Below are positions 17,700-26,311 of a stretch of DNA of 45,440 bases, in pieces (the stretch's first letter is position 1; every line of letters begins with the position of its first letter). The stretch lies in contig NZ_BPQD01000033.1 of NCBI RefSeq assembly GCF_022179065.1, positions 1 through 45,440 on the forward strand, written 5' to 3'. This DNA is from Methylobacterium adhaesivum. GTDB lineage: Bacteria; Pseudomonadota; Alphaproteobacteria; Rhizobiales; Beijerinckiaceae. The position numbers were made by a program, and so were the translations under genes. Under the pieces are notes generated by a model that worked only from the letters and a program-made list of their open reading frames with translations, ran no database searches and was not told the DNA's origin.

Positions 17700-18056
17700 A
17701 TGAACAAGACCATCGCCTTGTTGAGCGCAGCCGCGATCCTCGCCGCATCCGCCGCCGTTGCCCAGCCCGCGCCGCCGCCCGCCGGCCCGCGGCCCGGACC
17801 GGAGGCCGGCGCGCCTCCGCCCCCGCCGCCGCCCGGTGGTCCCCATGGCGGCCCGCGCGGTCCGCGCGGTGGTCCCGACGCTCCGCCGCCGCCGAAGGCC
17901 GCTCACTTTCGCCTGGAGCGGGGCGACACCGCCCTCGACGTGAAATGCGCTGCCGACGAGCCCATGCGGGCCTGCGCCGACATTGCCCTCCAGCTCCTCG
18001 ACAAGCTCGCGGCGCTGCCGGCTCCCCCGCCGCCGGCTCAGAAGTCCCGCGACTGA
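17700..18056 (+). CDS. small secreted proline-rich protein
   Basis: This 118-residue protein has a clear signal peptide (MNKTIALLSAAAILAASAAVA, cleavage after AVAQ). A Pro/Gly-rich stretch follows at about residues 24-65 (PPPPPPPGG, GGPRGPRGG). The C-terminal part is ordered and includes a Cys pair: LDVKCAADEPMRACADIALQLLDKL. I recognise no family. The Pro-rich linker could span the periplasm. It lies 85 bp after the BOF-PepSY gene and before the lanmodulin-like gene, suggesting a shared envelope role. Confidence 0.75.
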   Translation: MNKTIALLSAAAILAASAAVAQPAPPPAGPRPGPEAGAPPPPPPPGGPHGGPRGPRGGPDAPPPPKAAHFRLERGDTALDVKCAADEPMRACADIALQLLDKLAALPAPPPPAQKSRD

Positions 18057-18062
18057 TCGAAT

Positions 18063-18101
18063 CCCCGAGCGGGGCGGCGTCCGGCGTCGTTCCGCTCGGG
18101 G
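18063..18101 (+). terminator. hairpin after the proline-rich gene
   Basis: CCCCGAGCGG (18063-18072) pairs perfectly with CCGCTCGGGG (18092-18101), starting 7 bp after the stop codon. No T-run follows, so it may be a factor-assisted terminator or an RNA-protecting stem. Confidence 0.5.
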
Positions 18102-18225
18102 CGCAGGCAACCGTGCAGGCAATCCCGAACCGGGGGTTGAATTGTTGCGCTGCAGGATGAAATAGCAGGCTCACCGTCCGCTTATGACGAAGTGGCAACG
18201 GCCATTGCCTGAGAGAGGTCTGTCC

Positions 18226-18639
18226 ATGTCCAAACTGTCCCGCCTGTCCTTTGCCGTCGGCGCCGTCGTGCTCGCCCTCCCCCTGACGCTGCCCGCGTCG
18301 GCCAAGGAGTCGGGCGCGAGCAAGGTGATCTCGATGGTCGACACCGACAACGATGGCACCATCGACCTCAAGGAAGCCCAGGCCGTCGCCAGCGCGCGCT
18401 TCGACAAGCTCGAAGCGGACAACGACGGCACGCTCACCACGAAGGAACTCAAGGGCCGCGTCAGCAAGGCCGCCCTGAAGGCCGCCGATCCGGACAACGA
18501 CGGCACCCTCGACAAGAACGAGTACCTCGCGCTCGTGGAAGCCCGCTTCAAGGCGGCCGATCCGGACAACGACGGCACCCTCGACGCCAAGGAGCTGAAG
18601 ACCCCGGCCGGCAAGGCCCTGGTCTCCCTCCTGAAGTAG
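18226..18639 (+). CDS. lanM: lanmodulin-like periplasmic EF-hand protein
   Basis: This 137-residue protein has a signal peptide (about 1-26, ending PASA) and then four EF-hand loops: EF1 39-50 (DTDNDGTIDLKE), EF2 63-74 (EADNDGTLTTKE), EF3 88-99 (DPDNDGTLDKNE), EF4 112-123 (DPDNDGTLDAKE). Only 12-13 residues separate the loops, far tighter than in calmodulin. This spacing, a Pro at loop position 2 and the ELKGRVS and AGKALV blocks are hallmarks of lanmodulin, the picomolar lanthanide(III)-binding protein of Methylobacterium. Differences: EF1 and EF2 lack Pro2, EF2 starts with Glu, and Asp at position 9 of EF2 is Thr. It may be a paralogue with altered affinity. No xoxF or lut genes are nearby. 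Confidence 0.82.
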   Translation: MSKLSRLSFAVGAVVLALPLTLPASAKESGASKVISMVDTDNDGTIDLKEAQAVASARFDKLEADNDGTLTTKELKGRVSKAALKAADPDNDGTLDKNEYLALVEARFKAADPDNDGTLDAKELKTPAGKALVSLLK

Positions 18640-18660
18640 GACTTTCGCATCACGACGCCG

Positions 18661-18697
18661 ACGGCCCGGCACATGGCGTGCCGGGCCGTTCGTGTTT
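18661..18697 (+). terminator. terminator-like hairpin after the lanmodulin-like gene
   Basis: ACGGCCCGGCAC (18661-18672) pairs perfectly with GTGCCGGGCCGT (18678-18689) across a 5-nt loop, followed by a weak T-rich TCGTGTTT. It separates this gene from the liv operon. Confidence 0.7.
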
Positions 18698-18737
18698 CAG
18701 GGGGCCTCGACCGTTCGGGCTGGTCAGGCAACGAGGA

Positions 18738-18778
18738 TTGACCGTTGCCCTCCATTCGGACCATGCCAAAGTGGCATG
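18738..18778 (+). promoter_or_regulatory. candidate liv operon promoter with inverted repeat
   Basis: TTGACC (18738-18743) is followed after 17 nt by CCATGC (18761-18766), a weak -10. CATGCCA (18762-18768) and TGGCATG (18772-18778) form a perfect inverted repeat over this -10 position. The arrangement would suit a repressor site in front of livH (ATG 18849). Confidence 0.35.
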
Positions 18779-18848
18779 ACCTTCGCGAGCACCGTCCGCT
18801 CGGCGACGGTCGATCGCACGACGACGCCCGCCCCCGGAAAAGGCGCCC

Positions 18849-19766
18849 ATGGAATTCTTCGCCCAGCAGTTCATCAACGGGCTGACCCTCGGATCGATCT
18901 ACGGCCTGATCGCGCTGGGCTACACCATGGTGTTCGGGATCATCGGCATGGTGAACTTCGCCCATGGCGACGTGTTCATGCTGTCATCCTTCATCGCTCT
19001 GATCTTCTTCCTGATCCTCACGACATGGCTCGGGCTCACCTCGGTGGCCCTGGTGTTCCTCATCGTGCTGATCCTCGCCATGGTGCTCACCGCCTTGTGG
19101 GGCTGGGCCATCGAGCGGGTGGCCTATCGGCCCCTGCGCGGCTCGTTCCGGCTGGCGCCGCTGATCTCGGCCATCGGCGTCTCGATCTTCCTGTCGAACT
19201 TCGTGCAGGTGGTGCAGGGCGCGCGCAATAAGCCGGTGCCGCCGCTGGTGCGGGACGTGATCGTCCTCTACCAGAACGAGCAATACACCGTGACCCTGTC
19301 CTACAAGCAGGCGATCATCATGACGACGACGGCGCTGCTGCTCGCCGGCTTCTGGTACCTCGTGCAGCGCACGCCGTTCGGCCGGGCCCAGCGCGCCTGC
19401 GAGCAGGACCGGCGCATGGCCGCGTTGCTCGGCATCAACGTCGACCGCACCATCTCGCTGACCTTCGTCCTCGGCGCGGCGCTGGCCGCCGTCGCCGGCA
19501 CCCTCTATCTCCTGTATTACGGCGTGGTCTCGTTCTCGGACGGGTTCGTGCCCGGCGTGAAGGCGTTCACGGCGGCCGTGCTCGGCGGCATCGGTTCCCT
19601 GCCGGGCGCCGTGCTCGGCGGCCTCATCATCGGCCTCATCGAGACGTTCTGGTCGGCCTATTTCTCCATCGAGTACAAGGATGTCGCCGCGTTCCTGATC
19701 CTGATCGTGGTGCTCATCTTCAAGCCGTCCGGCATCCTCGGACGCCCCGAAGTGGAGAAGGTCTAG
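18849..19766 (+). CDS. livH: branched-chain amino acid ABC transporter permease LivH
   Basis: This 305-residue inner-membrane permease has about eight helices. The family opening [20 protein letters not shown] and the following [12 protein letters not shown] are diagnostic of LivH. The transporter-coupling loop is [20 protein letters not shown], and the ending [12 protein letters not shown] is typical. It opens the liv operon, with livM starting 1 bp after the stop. LivH/LivM transporters carry Leu/Ile/Val but also other amino acids, amides or urea, so the substrate is inferred. Confidence 0.95.
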   Translation: MEFFAQQFINGLTLGSIYGLIALGYTMVFGIIGMVNFAHGDVFMLSSFIALIFFLILTTWLGLTSVALVFLIVLILAMVLTALWGWAIERVAYRPLRGSFRLAPLISAIGVSIFLSNFVQVVQGARNKPVPPLVRDVIVLYQNEQYTVTLSYKQAIIMTTTALLLAGFWYLVQRTPFGRAQRACEQDRRMAALLGINVDRTISLTFVLGAALAAVAGTLYLLYYGVVSFSDGFVPGVKAFTAAVLGGIGSLPGAVLGGLIIGLIETFWSAYFSIEYKDVAAFLILIVVLIFKPSGILGRPEVEKV

Positions 19767-19767
19767 C

Positions 19768-21144
19768 GTGGCTCAAGGTTCGACGATCGGCCGGGTGGCC
19801 CCGACCGTGGCCGCGCGACGCACCTCCGCGTTGCCCGAAATGGTCAAGGATGCGGCCCTCTTCGCCCTGGTGACCCTCGGCCTCGCCATTCCGGTGGTGG
19901 CCTACCGCACGGATCTCGGACAGGGCACCGGCCTCGAACTCACCGGCCGCTGGGGCCTCGTCGCGGGCTTGTGTGCCGCCGTGTTCGTCCTGCGCTTGGC
20001 CCAGCGCCTCGTGCTCGGCGAGGTCTCGCGCCGTCGCGACATCCGCACCCTGGCGGAGGCCGACTCCAAAGCCCCCGCCCGGCTCGCGCGCCCCGGCCGG
20101 ATCATCGGTCCGCTCACCCTCGGCATCGCCCTCACCCTGCCGCTGCTCGCGGCCTTCGGCTCGGGCAGCCTGTCGGAGGGCCGCTACTGGATCGACCTCG
20201 GCATCCTCATCCTCACCTACGTGATGCTCGGCTGGGGCCTCAACATCGTGGTGGGCCTCGCCGGGCTGCTCGACCTCGGCTACGTCGCCTTCTACGCGGT
20301 GGGCGCCTATTCGTACGCCCTGCTGTCGACGGTGTTCGGCCTGTCGTTCTGGATCTGCCTGCCGCTCGCCGGTCTGTTCGCGGCGGCCTTCGGGGTGCTG
20401 CTCGGCTTTCCGGTGCTGCGCCTGCGTGGCGACTACCTCGCCATCGTGACCCTCGCCTTCGGGGAGATCATCAGGCTCGTGCTCATCAACTGGGTCGATT
20501 TCTCGGGCGGCTCCGCCGGCCTCTCGTCGATCCCGCGGGCGAGCTTCTTCGGAATTCCGTTCACGGCCGGGGAGGGCGGGTTCGCCAGCACCTTCGGCCT
20601 GACGTTCAACCCGATGCACCGGGTGGTCTTCCTCTACTATCTCATCCTCGTGCTCGCGCTGATCACCAACCTCGTGACGCTCCGCATGCGCCGCCTGCCG
20701 CTCGGCCGCGCCTGGGAGGCCCTGCGCGAGGACGAGATCGCCTGCCGGTCGCTCGGAATCGACACCACCATGACGAAGCTCACGGCCTTCGCCCTCGGCG
20801 CCATGTTCGCGGGCTTCGCCGGCTCGTTCTTCGCCGTGCGGCAGGGGTTCGTTAGCCCCGAGAGCTTCAACTTCCTCGAGAGCGCCATCATCCTCGCCAT
20901 CGTGGTGCTCGGCGGCATGGGCAGCCAGCTCGGCGTCGCGGTGGCGGCCATCGCCATGGTGGGCGCGCCGGAATTGCTGCGCAACCTCGGCTTCCTCAAG
21001 GCCGTGTTCGGCGAAGGCTTCGACCCCAACGAGTACCGCCTGCTCCTGTTCGGCCTCGCCATGGTGGCCATGATGGTCTGGCGCCCGCGCGGGCTCATCT
21101 CCGAGCGCACCCCGTCCGTTCGCCTGGGAGCGCGCGCCCGATGA
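19768..21144 (+). CDS. livM: branched-chain amino acid ABC transporter permease LivM
   Basis: This 458-residue permease starts at GTG 19768. An N-terminal extension of about 110 residues, with two hydrophobic segments and a linker, precedes the LivM core, which begins near [20 protein letters not shown]. Conserved blocks: [37 protein letters not shown], the coupling loop [20 protein letters not shown] and [16 protein letters not shown]. It overlaps livG by 4 bp (ATGA), showing tight coupling. Confidence 0.95.
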   Translation: MAQGSTIGRVAPTVAARRTSALPEMVKDAALFALVTLGLAIPVVAYRTDLGQGTGLELTGRWGLVAGLCAAVFVLRLAQRLVLGEVSRRRDIRTLAEADSKAPARLARPGRIIGPLTLGIALTLPLLAAFGSGSLSEGRYWIDLGILILTYVMLGWGLNIVVGLAGLLDLGYVAFYAVGAYSYALLSTVFGLSFWICLPLAGLFAAAFGVLLGFPVLRLRGDYLAIVTLAFGEIIRLVLINWVDFSGGSAGLSSIPRASFFGIPFTAGEGGFASTFGLTFNPMHRVVFLYYLILVLALITNLVTLRMRRLPLGRAWEALREDEIACRSLGIDTTMTKLTAFALGAMFAGFAGSFFAVRQGFVSPESFNFLESAIILAIVVLGGMGSQLGVAVAAIAMVGAPELLRNLGFLKAVFGEGFDPNEYRLLLFGLAMVAMMVWRPRGLISERTPSVRLGARAR

Positions 21145-22057
21145 CGCAGGCGTCCGGCATCACCCGCCTCGCCACCCTGCGGGACGAGCCTCCCGCCGCC
21201 ATGCCCGGCGGCCCGGCCGACCCGATCCTCGTGGTTGATCACCTGACCATGCGCTTCGGCGGCCTCACCGCCGTGGGCGACGTGTCGTTCAAGGTCGGGC
21301 GCGGCGACATCACCGCCCTCATCGGCCCCAACGGCGCGGGCAAGACCACGGTCTTCAACTGCATCACGGGCTTCTACAAGCCGACGGAGGGGATGATCCG
21401 ACTCCGCCAACAGGGCGGCGAGACCTACCTGCTCGAGCGCCTGCCCGGACACGACGTCAACCGGCTGGCCCGCGTCGCCCGCACCTTCCAGAACATCCGC
21501 CTGTTCCCGCAGATGACCGTGCTGGAGAACCTGCTCGTCGCCATGCACAAGCCCCTGATGCAGGCCTCGGCCTTCAGCCTCGCGGGCATCCTCGGACTTC
21601 CCGGCTACCGCCGAGCGCAAGGTGAGGCCATCGCCAAGGCCGCCGCCTGGATCGAGCGCATCGGCCTCACCCACCGGGCCGACGAGCCGGCGGGCGACCT
21701 GCCCTACGGCGACCAGCGCCGCCTGGAGATCGCCCGCGCCATGTGCACCGACCCGGTGCTGCTCTGTCTCGACGAGCCGGCCGCCGGCCTCAACCCGCGC
21801 GAATCGGCCGACCTCAACACCCTCCTGCGGCTCATCCGCGACGAGTTCGGCACCTCGGTGCTGCTCATCGAGCACGACATGTCCGTGGTGATGCAGATCT
21901 CCGACCGGATCGTCGTGCTCGATTACGGCATCAAGATCGCCGATGGCACGCCGGACGAGATCCGCAACGACACCCGCGTCATCGCCGCCTATCTCGGCGT
22001 CGACGACGAGGAGGTCGCCGACGTCGAAGCCGAAGTCGGCCTGACCGGAGCTCAGGC

Positions 22058-22061
<4 letters not shown>
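21141..22061 (+). CDS. livG: branched-chain amino acid ABC transporter ATPase LivG
   Basis: This 306-residue ABC ATPase has Walker [22 protein letters not shown]-loop [19 protein letters not shown], signature [15 protein letters not shown] and Walker [17 protein letters not shown] switch His lies in [10 protein letters not shown]. The signature has YGDQ in place of the usual SGGQ, a LivG trait (LPYGxQR). The N-terminal 28 residues before the nucleotide-binding fold are extra. It pairs with LivF on the cytoplasmic face and overlaps livF by 4 bp. Confidence 0.96.
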
Positions 22062-22839
<778 letters not shown>

Positions 22840-22840
<1 letters not shown>

Positions 22841-23199
22841 TGCCCGACTCCTTCGTGCTGGATGGCGCCACGATCGGGATCTTCCTCCTCGTCACCGTGG
22901 CGATGGGTGGCTCGGCCGCCTGGATGACCGGCAGCGGCCTCGCACGGGGCTGGCGCCCGCTCTGGCACTGCGCGCTTGCCCTCCTGCTCATCGCGGGCGT
23001 GACGCGGTTCCTGCACTATGCCCTCTTCGAGGGGACGCTCCTGTCCGGGCCGGCCTATGCCGTCGATGCCCTGTTCGTCCTCGCGGTCGGCGCCCTTGCC
23101 TATCGCTTCACCCGCGCCGGCCAGATGACCCGGCAATACGCCTGGCTCTACGAGCGCACCGGCCCGCTGAGCTGGCGCGACCGGGCGGCGGCGCCGTAA
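22840..23199 (+). CDS. DUF6867-like small membrane protein of the liv operon
   Basis: This 119-residue protein has three hydrophobic stretches: IGIFLLVTVAMGGSAAWMTG, WHCALALLLIAGVTRFLHYA and YAVDALFVLAVGALAYRF. A polar tail (MTRQYAWLYERTGPLSWRD) ends it. I recall DUF6867 proteins in this position in Hyphomicrobiales liv operons, but the match is from memory. It overlaps the livF stop by 1 bp, so it is almost certainly co-translated with the transporter and may be an accessory subunit. Confidence 0.75.
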
Positions 23200-23270
23200 C
23201 GTTCACGTTTTACGCGATCCTGCCGTCACGGGGATCCGGGCGGCACGACGCTTCGAGAGGGGAAACGAGC

Positions 23271-24395
23271 ATGAAGTCACTGTTGTCGACCGGCGTCGCC
23301 CTGGGCCTGATGCTTGCGGCCACGGCCGCCCGGGCCGAGATCAAGATCGGCGTCGTGGTCCCCGTCACCGGGCCGAACGCCGCCTTCGGCGCACAGATCA
23401 AGACCGGCGCGCAACAGGCCATCGCCGACATCAACAAGGCCGGCGGCGTCAACGGCGAGAAGCTCGTGATGACGGTGGGCGACGACGCCTCCGACCCGAA
23501 GCAGGGCGTCTCGGTCGCCAACAAGTTCGCCTCGGAGGGCGTGAAGGCCGTAGTCGGCGCCTTCAACTCCGGCGTCTCGATCCCGGTGTCCGACGTCCTG
23601 CAGGAAGCCGGCATCGTCGAGATCAGCCCCGCCTCGACGGCGATCAAGTACACCGAGCGCGGCAACTGGAACACCTTCCGCACCTGCGGCCGTGACGACC
23701 AGCAGGGCGGCGTGGCGGGCGCCTACCTCGCCGACAAGTTCAAGGGCAAGAAGATCGCCTTCGTGCACGACAAGACGCCTTACGGTCGCGGGCTCGCCGA
23801 CGAGACCCTGAAGGCGCTGAAAGCCAAGGGCGGCACCAGCACGATCTTCGAGGGCATCAATCCGGGCGAGAAGGATTTTTCCTCCCTCGTGTCGAAGCTG
23901 AAGCAGGCGGGCGTCGACGTGGTCTATTTCGGCGGCGTCTACACGGAGGCCGGCCTGCTGATCCGCCAGATGCGCGACCAGGGCCTCAACGCCCCGCTCA
24001 TGGGAGGCGACGGCATCGCCGACCGAGAGTTCGCGCAGGTGGCCGGTCCCGGCTCCGACGGCACCCTGATGACCTTCTCCCCCGACGCCCGCAAGAACCC
24101 CAAATCCAAGGCCACGGTGGACGCGTTCAAGGCCATCAACTTCGACCCGGAGGGCTACACCCTCTATTCCTACGCCGCCGTCCAGATCCTGAAACAAGCC
24201 ATGGAGGCGGCCAAATCGTCCGACGGCCAGAAGGTCGCCGCCGTCCTCCACCAGGGCAAGCCCTTCGACACGGTGATCGGCGACATCTCCTACGACAAGA
24301 AGGGCGACATCACCCGGCCGGACTACGTCATGTACGTCTGGAAAAAGGGGGCCGACGGCGCCATCAACTACGCCGGCAACGAAGTCACCCAGTAG
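23271..24395 (+). CDS. livK: branched-chain amino acid ABC transporter substrate-binding protein
   Basis: This 374-residue periplasmic-binding protein has a signal peptide (MKSLLSTGVALGLMLAATAARA, cut before EIKIG). The type-I (Leu/Ile/Val receptor) fold begins IKIGVVVPVTGPNAAFGAQ and includes QAIADINKAGGVNGEKL, GVKAVVGAFNSGVSIPVS, the hinge segment FRTCGRDDQQGGVAGAYLAD and VYFGGVYTEAGLLIRQMRDQ. It delivers substrate to LivHM. A strong GAGAGGGGAAACGAG precedes ATG 23271. The gene follows the membrane gene by 71 bp and probably ends the operon. Confidence 0.95.
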   Translation: MKSLLSTGVALGLMLAATAARAEIKIGVVVPVTGPNAAFGAQIKTGAQQAIADINKAGGVNGEKLVMTVGDDASDPKQGVSVANKFASEGVKAVVGAFNSGVSIPVSDVLQEAGIVEISPASTAIKYTERGNWNTFRTCGRDDQQGGVAGAYLADKFKGKKIAFVHDKTPYGRGLADETLKALKAKGGTSTIFEGINPGEKDFSSLVSKLKQAGVDVVYFGGVYTEAGLLIRQMRDQGLNAPLMGGDGIADREFAQVAGPGSDGTLMTFSPDARKNPKSKATVDAFKAINFDPEGYTLYSYAAVQILKQAMEAAKSSDGQKVAAVLHQGKPFDTVIGDISYDKKGDITRPDYVMYVWKKGADGAINYAGNEVTQ

Positions 24396-24404
24396 GACGG
24401 GTAC

Positions 24405-24429
24405 GGCGCCGGTCCCGCGGGCCGGCGCC
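24405..24429 (+). terminator. hairpin after livK
   Basis: GGCGCCGG (24405-24412) pairs perfectly with CCGGCGCC (24422-24429), 10 bp after the livK stop and just before a strong AGGAGG (24435-24440). No T-run is present. Confidence 0.45.
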
Positions 24430-24444
24430 ACCACAGGAGGCATC

Positions 24445-24657
24445 ATGGGAACGCCGAGGGACCTCAAGGTCCAGATGGCGGCCGAGACCCGGGCGCGCGA
24501 GCGTGCGCAGGCCGTGGCCAAGCTGCAGGCGACGCGCGCCGACAAGGCCGAAGCCGCCCTGGCCCAGGCGCTCGCCGAGCGTGACGCCTGGCGGGAACGG
24601 GCCCTGGCCGCGTCGCCCTTGGATGAACGCCTAGACCCGCCGGTTCAGCCGGACTGA
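24445..24657 (+). CDS. small coiled-coil protein
   Basis: This 70-residue, highly charged Ala/Arg/Glu-rich protein (ETRARERAQAVAKLQATRAD, AEAALAQALAERDAWRERAL) should form one long helix or coiled coil. A textbook AGGAGG sits 4 nt before ATG 24445, which supports translation. I recognise no family. It lies 50 bp after livK and could be the last gene of that transcript, though a hairpin intervenes. Confidence 0.65.
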   Translation: MGTPRDLKVQMAAETRARERAQAVAKLQATRADKAEAALAQALAERDAWRERALAASPLDERLDPPVQPD

Positions 24658-24923
24658 TCCGTTCCGCGCTCCCATCGAAGCGGGGAGGGGATGATCCAGC
24701 CACAGCCCCGTATGACGGACGTACCGGAGCTGATCCCGCAAGAAATGGTGGTCGCGCGAGGGTCGATTGCCGCGAGGTTTGGCGCTGAAATCCCGTTTCG
24801 GCCGCGATCACGGCGGCTGGAACGCCAGTCTCGGCCCGAGAAAATGCACCGGAGACCGGTTTATCGATTTCTTGAGGGCTTCGATGTCTGGCAACCGACG
24901 CCAGCACGTGGCATGGTGCTCGA

Positions 24924-25127
24924 ATGAGCGAAACAACCGTCAACACCCATCCCTACACTCTCGAAATCGTGCCGCCGAAGGCGGAGGGCGCGCCTTACCA
25001 GTGGGCCATTCGCAAGAACGGCAAGCTGGTACAGCGTTCCGACCGCAGCCTGCCGACCGAGGCGAAAGCCTACGGCAACGGCATGGAGCAGATCGAGAAG
25101 CTGCTCTCCGGAGCCGGAGACCGCTAA
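24924..25127 (+). CDS. small orphan protein, 67 aa
   Basis: This 67-residue soluble protein (YTLEIVPPKAEGAPYQWAIR, NGKLVQRSDRSLPTEAKAYG) probably forms an antiparallel sheet followed by a helix (GMEQIEKLLSG). The composition is protein-like, and a strong terminator follows 33 bp downstream, which supports a real transcription unit. I recognise no family. The overlapping frame upstream (24691-24927) is not convincing. Confidence 0.7.
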   Translation: MSETTVNTHPYTLEIVPPKAEGAPYQWAIRKNGKLVQRSDRSLPTEAKAYGNGMEQIEKLLSGAGDR

Positions 25128-25159
25128 GCGGATCGTTCCATCGGTCCGAACCCTATCAG

Positions 25160-25191
25160 CGCCGCAGGTCCCCAGGGCCTGCGGCGTTTTT
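25160..25191 (+). terminator. intrinsic terminator
   Basis: CGCCGCAGG (25160-25168) pairs perfectly with CCTGCGGCG (25178-25186), followed directly by TTTTT (25187-25191). It ends the transcript of the 67-aa gene. Confidence 0.85.
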
Positions 25192-25468
25192 CATGGCGGT
25201 TGCCTGGATGGGGCAATCCGCCCCTCATCCCGAAGGCCCGCGCGACGATGCGCAAAGCCCGAACCGGGCGCCCGGAGCTGATCTGGCGAGGCGGGACAGA
25301 GATGCGCAGATCCGGCTCGGAAGCGTGCTTCGAACAAGCCGGTACAAGGTTGGATCGCGCGAGGGCAGGGCGGCGGACGCTGGTCCGCGGACTCGGCAGA
25401 CGTGCCGGAGATCGGCCGCAACATCCCGAGGATCGGCCTGGGGCAACCTGCGAAAAAGACCAGGAGAT

Positions 25469-25544
25469 TGGCTCCCCGAGCAGGACTCGAACCTGCGACA
25501 AAGCGATTAACAGTCGCTTGCTCTACCAACTGAGCTATCGGGGA
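25469..25544 (-). tRNA. tRNA-Asn (anticodon GUU), copy 1
   Basis: The reverse strand reads TCCCCGATAGCTCAGTTGGT at the 5' end, anticodon loop CTGTTAA, T-arm GCAGGTTCGAGTCCTGC and acceptor CGGGGAG followed by an encoded CCA (25469-25471). All four arms pair. It is identical to the copy at 25708-25783. Confidence 0.96.
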
Positions 25545-25555
25545 TCACCGCCGGA

Positions 25556-25584
25556 TCTCTACACAGGCCAGCGCGGCCATGCAA
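25556..25584 (-). promoter_or_regulatory. promoter of tRNA-Asn copy 1
   Basis: On the minus strand, TTGCAT (25584-25579), 17-nt spacer, TAGAGA (25561-25556), with the -10 ending 12 nt before the mature tRNA. The same geometry is found at copy 2. Confidence 0.6.
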
Positions 25585-25707
25585 GAGAGCGACCTGATCG
25601 CCTGAATGAAAAGCCGATGCCTTGATCATCCAGGACAACAACGCGGTTCCGTAGAACCACGATCTCGACCAATGCTATGAAGCACCGCACAAGATCGAAG
25701 GAAGAAT

Positions 25708-25783
25708 TGGCTCCCCGAGCAGGACTCGAACCTGCGACAAAGCGATTAACAGTCGCTTGCTCTACCAACTGAGCTATCGGGGA
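25708..25783 (-). tRNA. tRNA-Asn (anticodon GUU), copy 2
   Basis: This is an identical 76-nt copy of the tRNA-Asn gene 239 bp away, with encoded CCA (25708-25710). The 163 bp between the copies contain no gene and are not themselves duplicated, apart from the promoter motif. Confidence 0.96.
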
Positions 25784-25794
25784 CCGCGATCGGG

Positions 25795-25823
25795 TCTCTA
25801 CACAGGGCCGATCGTGGACGCAA
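25795..25823 (-). promoter_or_regulatory. promoter of tRNA-Asn copy 2
   Basis: On the minus strand, TTGCGT (25823-25818), 17-nt spacer, TAGAGA (25800-25795), 12 nt from the mature 5' end. The block CCTGTGTAGAGA is shared exactly with copy 1. Confidence 0.6.
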
Positions 25824-25936
25824 GGCCCCCGGGGCCTGCGTTTGACAAATCCGTCGCATTTCCCCGCAAGCGGGGGCTGAAACCGTCAGGCCTGTGCGGC
25901 CCGGCAACTTCACACGCTTTGGCCGGCAAAACACCG

Positions 25937-25966
25937 TTGCCGATCGGCCCAAGCCTCTGCTAGAGA
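25937..25966 (+). promoter_or_regulatory. candidate promoter of tRNA-Cys
   Basis: TTGCCG (25937-25942), 18-nt spacer, TAGAGA (25961-25966). The -10 is the same as at both tRNA-Asn genes. The mature tRNA begins 65 nt further on, so a leader would be removed. Confidence 0.5.
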
Positions 25967-26031
25967 CCCCTCACCCCGGACGGACCGCCCGGTCGGGGTC
26001 GCCGCCCCGCTCGTTCGGGGTAGAGCGGGAA

Positions 26032-26105
26032 GGCCTCGTGGCGGAGTGGTTACGCAGAGGACTGCAAATCCTTGCACCCCGGTTCGATTCCGGGCGAGGC
26101 CTCCA
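26032..26105 (+). tRNA. tRNA-Cys (anticodon GCA)
   Basis: Acceptor GGCCTCG pairs with CGAGGCC. The D-arm contains AGTGGTTACGC, the anticodon loop is ACTGCAAAT (GCA), the T-arm is CCGGTTCGATTCCGG, and CCA is encoded (26103-26105). Confidence 0.96.
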
Positions 26106-26311
26106 AATTCTTCCCCTTTCCCCAGGCTGTCGCCGCTGTCCCCGATATTCTTGCCCGGGGTCGGTGTTGCGTGCGCCCTGGCTCCGGCAACCTTGCGTTT
26201 TCGGCGCCCATCCCCGACAAACCGCCGACTTCAAGCGTCGCCGAACGGCCTCCGACAGGGAAGCGCCGCGCGGAACGCGGGAACACGCCGTCGAAGGAAG
26301 AGACCGCATCC

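Noticed and set aside
24691-24927. 78-codon frame between the two small orphans
   Set aside because: Arg/Pro-rich, no ribosome site, and overlapped by the more protein-like 67-aa frame.
25469-25783. Tandem tRNA-Asn genes as attachment sites of an integrated element
   Set aside because: Only 163 bp lie between the copies and no integrase or cargo gene is present; duplication of gene plus promoter explains it.
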